Below, piece by piece: positions 56,230-64,000 of a DNA stretch of 64,000 bases. The notes beneath the pieces were generated by a model. It was not told the DNA's origin. It worked only from the letters and a program-made list of their open reading frames with translations, and did no database searches. The stretch is from Prosopocoilus inquinatus. Taxonomy: Eukaryota; Arthropoda; Insecta; Coleoptera; Lucanidae. The position numbers and the translations under genes were made by a program. The stretch lies in contig CM069870.1 of NCBI GenBank assembly GCA_036172665.1, positions 61,752,212 through 61,816,211 of the forward strand. The letters are read 5' to 3'. Numbering within the stretch: position 1 is the stretch's first letter; every line of letters begins with the position of its first letter.

Positions 56230-57810
56230 TCCTAAACAGCTTTGTTACGTTTTTTTTTTGGGATGAAGGAGTGAGTGCATCGTGCTGGGTGTGCGCGCAG
56301 TGGTCTCTGGTTTGACGTCACTTGATTGTCGCACGTCAACTTGAGGTAAACGGTCGATTTTGTACTGTTGTGAAAGACGTTTAAGTAGACCCCCCCGTAT
56401 TCTTTGGGGTTTTGTCATCTCGAGGAAGTTTTCCCCGTTTACTTTTGGGGCTGCTGTTGAGGATCTAATAACGCGTGAACCTTTATTTGCTCATTGATCG
56501 TTCAACGAGGTGAGCTTTGATTTTCTCCCTTTTCGTCTACTTGTACGAGCGCCATTTGCTTACCATGTTTTCGTTTTGTTCGCGCCGTTTTATTCATTTG
56601 TTGTTGTTTCGCCCCTTTCTAAATCAACTAGTATGGGGATTAACTACAACCCCCCCCCCCCCGGGTTCTTGAAGAAGCCCGTTGCCTCTTCTTTTCTTGC
56701 TCCTGTGACGTCCACGCAGCCAACGCCCAAGTGAGGGAAACTTGATTACAGCCGACCTGGGAACATTGCTGGCGGAACACGCTTGAATCGAACGGAATCT
56801 TCTTGTAACCACATAAGCTCATTCCAATTGTTTTTTATATCTTTTCTCTCACTGGCCAGCTTCCGGCTTCGACATGGAACGAAACCTTGCGTTGACTCGA
56901 GCTTGGTTTGTGAATCTTCGGATTTATTCTTTTGCGGCGGCAACCTCGCAGTGTTTTGGGCCCCTACTGTTTGTTCAGTTCTTATTTTTTTGGGGTTTTC
57001 TGTGTAATTTACCGTTATTGAAGTCCCTTTTACATTTGTTATTTATTTCGTACTGTTTTACCTGTTTAATTTGAGGCTCCTTTGTAGTAGAAGTACTTTT
57101 AGCGTTTCATTTTGAACGTTTTTCGTATTATCGCGCTTCGCGTGTCACGTGATATTATTCTTGTTATTTGCTTGCGCTTTTGCGGACGTTTGTTTTATGT
57201 TACACTGTTATGCGCAGACACCAGAGTACTCTCGCAGAAGCAAAGGTTGCCCTATTTTGGGCATTGGTCTCTTTACTACTATTTTGTCAAATAGGAAATC
57301 AGCCGAACAACCCTTCAGGATGTCTGTTTGGAGTTGTATACCGTATATGACCTTTGCCTATGCGAATAAATTTCTTCTTGGCCGTAACGAACTTTATTCA
57401 TTTATTGGGCATCTCTTCAACAATTTTCAGTTGGTCTATCCTTGGAGAGGAAAGTTCTTTCATAATCTTTTAGGGAGCGCCGTCGGGGAAACCGGTCCAA
57501 GGGGGTTGCCCTTAACGAGAACATCTAAAGACACACCTTCCCGACCGTGTGTTTCTGACACCTTTGGGTGGCGCTCTTTTCCGTAACATCTCTAGAGATA
57601 TCTCACGCCGTTTCCACTGTGTGGGCACCGTTTCGCAACATTGATTTTCCATCGCGTTTTCGAAAAGACCACTGACCTGACTTCAGGGCCGAGGTAAGTT
57701 GCAGAATTGGCGCAGGCCCTCGCACTTCTCCAGAGCGGATCAAACGCGACGAACTCTCGTTTCGGGTTGCCGAGTGAGAGAGAGGTGATAGTTTGTTTCA
57801 TTTTCCGTTT
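56230..57810. other. GC-richer unassigned block
   Basis: Composition is clearly less AT-rich than the surroundings and there is a 15-base C run at 56650-56664. Overlapping frames of 60-145 codons occur on both strands (the longest 57149-57586 on plus), but none shows a domain I recognise and stops are frequent. It may be an old element or part of an unrecognised gene. Confidence 0.3.
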
Positions 57811-58825
57811 GTTTTCATCATATTCTTCTTTTGGGATTTCTTAACTTATTCCTTCTCAACTATTTTCATGCCTGTTGACAGCTATTTGAATTAGGTGAGG
57901 TGTGTCGTCAACTTTCTTTTAAAATTGTGCATGTGTTTCTCTTTGCTTCTTCTCTTAGATTAAGGTCTGGGACAATTCATTCTTGACTACGTTCTTATCA
58001 TGTTAAGTATTATAACGTGATGTAAATTATATTTTTAGGTGAGATTAAGAATTATCATTGCATTACATCATAAATCAAATACTCCTATTAATTATCTGAA
58101 CAAATAATGTTTAACTTAATATTTAATTTTCGTTCAGCAGATAAATAAATTAATATTTGTGTGTTTCAAATAATTTTTTTTTTTTTTTTGGTTCTTAAAT
58201 TGATGACACCGTTTTTTTCCCTACACACGTATGTAGCATGTATGTATATCCCGACCCATATTTATCGTCACGAACGAAAGTACAAGTTCAAATACATAAC
58301 ACAAACACGGAATTTTCTACTACCACTAAGTTTCTCCGGTTTCTACATTTCTCCACAAATATTTGCTCGCCGGCTCCCGCTAATTGACGCGCACAACTCT
58401 GACTATTTATAGAATAAACGCACATAATGAATAAATAATAACAATTTCGTGCTAATTGGTGCTACTCAATACGTTAAATATGAAGTGCAACGCGGACAGA
58501 TTTTTATTTTTCAAGTTCGTTATTTTCCTAATTAAGAAAAGAGTATTATTACAAAAACTTTTTATTAATCACTTAATTTTTTTAGTTGATTAAATATTTT
58601 AAATACCTTTTATTTCAACCATTACTTTAATTAGGATATAAAAATTATTTATAAAAAATGGCAATAGTTTCCTTCACACCCTGTATCATTTCATACTATA
58701 TATCTGTCATCCCGGTAAATAATTTCACAATTTTTCAGAGCGCGACTTCCAGACTCTGAAAATTAAATAAATAAATCAATCGAGTGCAAGAAAATATCTT
58801 TTTTTACGATATAAAATTTAAAAAA
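57811..58825. other. No gene: spacer
   Basis: AT-rich with a T run near 58172-58189. Nothing else recognised. Confidence 0.4.
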
Positions 58826-58940
58826 ATTGTTGCAGCTCGTTTTTGATTGCAGTAGATCTCTCGAGCATCCACTGTACAGCTGTTTTAGCCCTTTTTGACT
58901 TCGTCAGCAGATGCTATCGCAGGATGTCGCTATCCAAACT
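58826..58940. repeat. Family A repeat, third copy with hammerhead-like core
   Basis: Head TTGTTGCAGCTCGTTTTTGA at 58828, ATCTCTCGAGCATCC, core on minus strand (58865-58915), then ATCGCAGGATGTCGCTATCC. Confidence 0.85.
58865..58915 (-). ncRNA. Hammerhead-like motif (family A, copy 3, G12 mutated)
   Basis: Core CUGACGA intact, stem II AGUC-AAAAAG-GGCU (one U-G), then AAAAC (G12 to A), ACAGCUGU, A, stem I with UG/CA next to the core, a bulge, and GCAUC/GAUGC. The G12 change should block cleavage. Confidence 0.55.
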
Positions 58941-61019
58941 TTTCATTAGTAAATTTACAAAAACAAAATAAACTGTTTTAGTTTTCAAAGCATAGTACAT
59001 AAACTACTGTAAATAAAAGAATTTTATTTCCTCCAGCTTAACACTTAAATAATTTTACAAAACTGAACATACATATTTTCACATCATAAATAATATGATT
59101 GAAAAAAATTGGCCCATATTAATAGTTTTCTTTTTTTTTCTTTAAAGAAATCTAAATCTAAATTTCTTCGATGTCTCTCAAATAAAATTAATAATTAATT
59201 GAATTAATTGATTTTTTAAAGGAGTATTTCATTCAAAATATCTAAACTTCCAGAGGAAGGATTCTGCGACAGAAAAAATTGTTTGTTAACCCTTTTATTA
59301 CGTTTTAAATTTGTGAAAATATTTAATGAATTTTGTCCTGTAGGTACATTGCGAACATTTTAAGCAAACTTTAAATTTAAGTAGTGTTTAGAATATGCTA
59401 TTCGCGTATGTTGCAATAAAACATCAATCAGGTGCAGAGGGATACGTAAACTTCATTTATATGCAAATTAGAAGACAAAAATGTTAATTTTAACGAAAAC
59501 TTAAATTCAAACATTTCTTTAGAGATTTTTAATTAAAAACTCTTTTCTTACTTCTTAGATAACCGTATCTAACATCTCTTCAGTAAAAGACAACAACGAC
59601 ACTGTTTTATTAAAGCAGATACAAAACAAATGTAAATAACAAAACAAAAAGAGTAAAATATAAAGATATCGTTTACATACAATTTTTTTTTAAGTTAATT
59701 ACTCTTCGAATTGGATTAAAAATATTATCATTCAGGATATTAACTAGTAATTTTTTATTTTATACTTAGCATGGCTTTAAAGAGCAAACAAATTACTACT
59801 CCTATTATAATAATAATTATATAATTGATGAAATTTAAAAGAAATATTCTGATTTTTTTTTTTTAATAATTCACTTAATTTAAACTATAGATTTCTCTTA
59901 AAATCAATAGCCTGGCAAAATAAACTTTAAGAGATTTATACTCTGGGAAGTTTAATAAAAGGATTGTTTTTTCACTGAACAATAATTCGCTATATTTTAT
60001 TGCTACTTCAGGATCACTGAAATTGTATACATTAAATGATAACATGTGGTTAATTAAATTTCTAAAAATAAGTTAAAGATAAAGGTGACGAAAAATAAAA
60101 TATAAAAAGAAAATTGAAACGGAAAATACATACATTTTCTTTTATTTTATTTTACGGTAGTAAAGATAAAATAAATCTCGCATATTAAAGGAAAATATTT
60201 AAAAGTTAAAAAAGAAACTTGCTGTGCCCAAAATAGAAGAGCAACTATAAATAATCTGATAAATATGACTGAATTAATTATATGTTGCTGGTTTTAGAGG
60301 AATGCCAATAGAATTCGTTAACTGTCGTTTATTCTGTTGTAAGTGTAGATGTATAATTTATTTAGAAACTTCAGCAGGTTTATTTGATTAAAGTATATCA
60401 AGAAATTCATTAGGTCAGACTAAATAAAAGCAAAAATAAATGTAAGTGAAACCAATTGCAGAAAAGAAAATATCTTTGTTAGGCTTTAAGTTATTTACTC
60501 ATTTATATTAATACCTACTGCGTCGCTTGTCAATTCATTTAATTCTGCAGTTCTTCTTCAAAGTGATGGGCAATTAGCACAAGAAATTTTGCAAGGAAGA
60601 ATTCCGTTGACGATATAATTTCGTAATTTTACAAATCTATTGCCATTTTATACAAATATTTTTCTGCATTCTTCCCATTTTCTTCGCGGTAAAAAAATCG
60701 TTACTAACGTCAATATACTTCTTTCATAATATGTTGGTTCAAAGAGAGAACAACAAAATATCTTTTGTGCCTGTAACCATTCCAAACTTCCTTTTTTTTC
60801 AGCGTCACTTATGAGTACGCTTTCAAACCAGCTTGTGTTTATATATTTTTTTAATAATTATGAGGGCCGTCGTAGAGGAAAACAATTATTTAATTACACC
60901 CCTTTTGAACACGGATGCATTCTTGAAGAATCCTCGACTAGGTCGAAGTGGTGAGTGTTTTGGTGAACTGCAAAATTAAGTTAGTTGCAGTAGGTAATGA
61001 TAGAGGGCACACCATTTTA
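58941..61019. other. No gene: very AT-rich spacer
   Basis: About 2 kb without coding or repeat structure that I can support. Confidence 0.5.
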
Positions 61020-61027
61020 CGCAGATC
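61020..61027 (+). repeat. 8-bp target duplication of the P-like element, left
   Basis: CGCAGATC, identical to 63541-63548. Confidence 0.9.
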
Positions 61028-63540
61028 TAAAGTCACTAAATAATATAAGTACCGCAATCGTCACCCATTTTATGGCAAGATAAAGGCGCCAAATTTAAAA
61101 TAACAGTTGTCAAAATGCAACAGCAAATTTGTAGTTGGCTCCTAATGTATAAGGTGTTTCTAAATAAGTACGAAAAAATTGAAAGAGATTTCCTCCTTGA
61201 AAAGTAATGCCGATTGTCTATACATACATAACATATAAAAGTACGCGTTTATGTCCTCTTTAAGGAGTTACACTCTTTGAAATTTGGTTTAATTTTTTTT
61301 TTATATGCATATGCTTCCATAGAAAACCCTCGTTAACGTTGTAAGAGAAATCGCTCCTTAAAACATTTTCACACATAATTGTAAACATCATGTTTTGAAA
61401 TAAATAACACAACTAGTTTGCTTTTTGGATCATTTATTTTTTTGCAAGTGCTCGCACTGCTATGCTTCTACTACTTTTTACATCAGCACTGCTATTAAAT
61501 TGTTTTGAGGTTGCATTTAAAATAAAATACAGTCTAGTTTTGAGAAAGATTTTAACAATTTTCTGAACTATAAAGTGACATGATGGAATTCCCAATAAAG
61601 GAGGATATTTCATCAACGTTTTTTTGAAAAAATCATCAAGACTTAACAAATTTTGTACAATTTGATCTTGAAAGGTTCTAAAAAAGAGTTCGATGTTGTA
61701 CATATAATTGTAAAATTCAATCTTAGGAAATTCCAATATATTTTCCTTAAATTCTTTCAATTTTGTAAAAGAATTCAAAGATGTAATGTTAGAATTCTTT
61801 GACTCGCTTATACTCTGGTAAGACTGGCTACAACAAGATCTTTTCTTTACTTTATTAATGATGGAACCAATTAAATGAAATAAGCTTGCTTGTACTGTAT
61901 CGCCGAAATCTTGCTCCATTGCGGCGATAACTTCGTCATCAATATTGTCTACGTCTGCTGCCATCGTACACTTTTCTACCATATGGTTAGTTAATTTGGT
62001 TTTACAATATTTCACTAAATGGTTGGAATTGTCATTAGTGTAGCTGGAACGTTTGACTGGGGCTTCAAATTGCGACAAACAAACTAATCGCAATGATAAT
62101 CTGAATGCATGGGCATTTGGTACAGGCTGTCTACATCGGACTGAAGAAAATGTATTCTCTAGGGCGTCTTGTGTTAACCGACCAAGCATTAGGTAATGGA
62201 AATTTTCTTGTTCCAAATAAATCTTTTGTATATCTAGTGCGGTTTCAGTTGACAAAATAATTCCTGTCTGAAAAGGTTTCCATGTATTGTTGATGGTCAA
62301 ATTATATACAATTTCTTGTACAGATTTCAGAAATTCTATGTTGCCGTTGTAATTCTCCTTATTGTGTAAAGATAAAGCTAATCCAGAATAGCGACTAGTA
62401 AGTAACTTAAACCGCCTATGCATTAGTTGAATAAACGAAGCAGTTGTTCTATGTTTCTGCTCTATTGTATTTTTGGAAATACAATACAATATCCCTGCTG
62501 CAACATCATTATTTATTAATGCCACGCCAAGTTTAGCATTCATTTTGTCAAAATGTGATGGATTTAGAGCCTCGTCCTTTAATCGTGGGCACAATTTCAA
62601 TACATCACGTTTATCAATTTCATGCATAGTCCTTATAAGTTCCATTGATATTGCGTTTGATGGCAAATCATATTTTTGCACAAGACTGTCACTTAAAATA
62701 AATTTGTGATCTTTTGTCAGTGCTGCCGCTACATTTTTGAATACATGAACGGGATCTGGCAAAAAAAAAAATTTTCATTGGGCAAACATGGATGCTGAAT
62801 GGAATTTTGAATTTTAGTATATCTTCCAGCAACAATATTTAACATTTTCCATAAGCTCCGGTTTGCTGGACCCATATCAGATATCACATGCAACAATTCG
62901 ACTTCAACCTCTTCATCAACACTGTCATTTGCTAAATCTCTTCCAGCATTTTCAATGTCAACAGGTTCTGATGTAATTTCAACTTCTGTACGGTTCCGTT
63001 TAGAACTACTTTCATCACAACTTACATTTGTTATCAACAAATCAGGTACAGCAGCGGGTCGAAGAAGTTTTTTTCCATCTTGCCGTCCATGTTCAAATTG
63101 GCTTTCCAAAAAATTTACCTAACATAGCCTTTGATAGAAAACTAGGTAATTAAACGTTATTTCGATTAGTACTTACTTCACAAATTCTAAAATTTCCGTT
63201 AAAATCTGACCGATCAATTAAACTTAACCACACTTTTCTTCTTTCGCTATTTCTTTCAGCACTCGGTAATGGAAATACTCGGAAGCCTTTTGTGGAGCTA
63301 TTTTTACAGCTTAATACACAACAGCCAGGCATTGTTGACTTGTTCTTTACGCTCGAGCATTTACAAACTTCTTAACACAAAAACTTGACGTTTCTATGAT
63401 CGAACGTCGAATCACAGTGGGTGAAACACAAAAACATGAATGTCACTAACTTCGTCGCCATTTTATGACAAAAATGCTATATCTCTGTCTAGCACATTGG
63501 CCTAATGGATTGCGGTACTTTATATTATTTAGTGACTTTA
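61028..63540 (-). mobile_element. P-like DNA transposon, 2513 bp, with TIRs and 8-bp target duplication
   Basis: Left TIR 61028-61059 begins TAAAGTCACTAAATAATATA and ends GTACCGCAATC; right TIR 63508-63540 is its complement with one extra A in the middle. The terminal 32-33 bp match otherwise exactly, close to the 31-bp TIR of Drosophila P. Identical 8-bp flanks CGCAGATC are the P superfamily hallmark. The cargo is a THAP-domain P transposase on the minus strand. Identical TSDs and nearly identical TIRs indicate a fairly recent insertion, but the coding region is damaged, so it was probably mobilised in trans or broke after landing. Confidence 0.93.
61434..63332 (-). pseudogene. P-element-type transposase with THAP domain, frameshifted and internally shortened
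   Basis: Exon 1 63177-63332 (52 codons) encodes the start of a THAP zinc finger (MPGCCVLSCKNSSTKGFRVF, WLSLIDR, ICE). A 58-bp intron (63119-63176, GTAAGT donor, TTAG acceptor) precedes exon 2, which continues VNFLESQFEHG and the THAP-ending RPAAVPDLL. The H of the C2CH zinc set is N (C-E-V-N). Then ISDMGPANRSLWKML, and after an 11-base A run (62761-62771, plus strand) the frame changes to PDPVHVFKNVAAALTKD...GRLTQDALENTFSSVRCR, typical of P/THAP9 transposases, to a stop at 61434. Sum about 610 aa, against 751 in Drosophila P and about 900 in THAP9; the stretch between THAP and SDMG is short, so the first catalytic part is largely deleted. Confidence 0.88.
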
Positions 63541-63548
63541 CGCAGATC
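63541..63548 (+). repeat. 8-bp target duplication of the P-like element, right
   Basis: CGCAGATC, identical to 61020-61027. Confidence 0.9.
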
Positions 63549-64000
63549 AAGGTTGGTAGAACTGGCAATGCCTCTAGCAGGGCACCCTATTTCCATTTAA
63601 ATCAGAAATTTGAATTCTTCCCTCCGCGAAAGTAACTTCAATTCGTCAGAGCTAAGTAACTAGAATGAGTCTCAGCCTCAGTTTCACAAAAAATATTTAC
63701 TCACTAACAGCGTGATTAAAGCCTGTGATTGGATGGGTGAAACAATGTAATTGGTTGTTTCAAATCTATTGTTAACTTCGTCCAATGACGTTCCTTCCAT
63801 CGACGCGTCACTGTTCCTCAGTAATGGAATCAATTGTGGTTTGGTTGACTATTTAATGTAAAAACGTGATGGTGATGAATATGCCTAATGAATTTTGTTT
63901 TATATACGTACCCAAACCTTCCCCTCTTGATCAAGGCAACCTCCTAATACACAGTTCAGCTCTACTAACCTTAACGTAGATTAATATTCCAGGAATTTTT
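63549..64000. other. No gene: spacer
   Basis: More balanced composition than 59-61 kb, but no ORF or repeat that I recognise. Confidence 0.4.

Noticed and set aside
56230..57810. A gene in the GC-richer block, e.g. the 145-codon frame 57149-57586
   Set aside because: No recognisable domain, overlapping frames on both strands, and no promoter or splice pattern that I can support.
1..64000. CRISPR arrays, bacterial operons or prophage
   Set aside because: Introns, TATA promoters, Osiris genes and eukaryotic transposons show this is insect nuclear DNA; the tandem repeats lack spacer structure.

Overview
The window is nuclear DNA from an insect. It is AT-rich, with compact spliced genes and dense transposon debris. 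The lineage call rests on two genes of the Osiris family (DUF1676), an insect-specific family of secreted or membrane proteins normally arranged as a synteny-conserved cluster. I cannot fix the order from sequence alone. The only genes that look intact are these two Osiris genes, both on the minus strand and about 30 kb apart. The upstream gene in transcription order is a single-exon 292-aa gene (33807-34685). The downstream one is a two-exon 262-aa gene (3132-3985) with a 65-bp intron. Each has a TATA box about 32-34 bp upstream of a plausible initiator.

Almost everything else is mobile-element material. Left part (1-24 kb): a frameshifted jockey/CR1-type non-LTR reverse transcriptase (2-1746), a 1.85-kb long-inverted-repeat element with a nested MITE (9161-11010), a decayed KRBA2/Ginger-like integrase (12.25-13.43 kb), several small RT remnants, a LINE apparently split by an insertion (17.75-19.72 kb), and a 1.4-kb degenerate satellite-like array (19836-21238). 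Middle (24-38 kb): a 1.16-kb inverted-repeat element inside a ~214-bp tandem array, SINE copies with a tRNA-like head, nested foldbacks, and the single-exon Osiris gene. Right part (38-64 kb): many palindromic elements, a hAT MITE, a pogo-like MITE, a 1.88-kb long-TIR element, a mariner pseudogene, and a well-preserved P-like element (61028-63540) with 8-bp target duplications and 32/33-bp TIRs around a broken THAP-type P transposase.

The most interesting signal is a recurring RNA-like motif. At least five otherwise dissimilar palindromic or dispersed repeat families each carry a hammerhead-ribozyme-like core (C-U-G-A-N-G-A, stem II hairpin, GAAAC, short self-complementary stem III, N-U-H). 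The best copy (37735-37783, minus strand) has a fully canonical core, a 7-bp stem I and a GUA cleavage triplet. Another family (38.55-38.81 and 41.85-42.13 kb) has the C3-G8 core pair replaced by U-A in all four arms, a covariation that would keep this base pair. Hammerheads are known in Penelope-like elements, so these repeats may be remnants of non-autonomous Penelope-like terminal repeats in inverted arrangement. That origin is inference: no Penelope reverse transcriptase was seen in the window.
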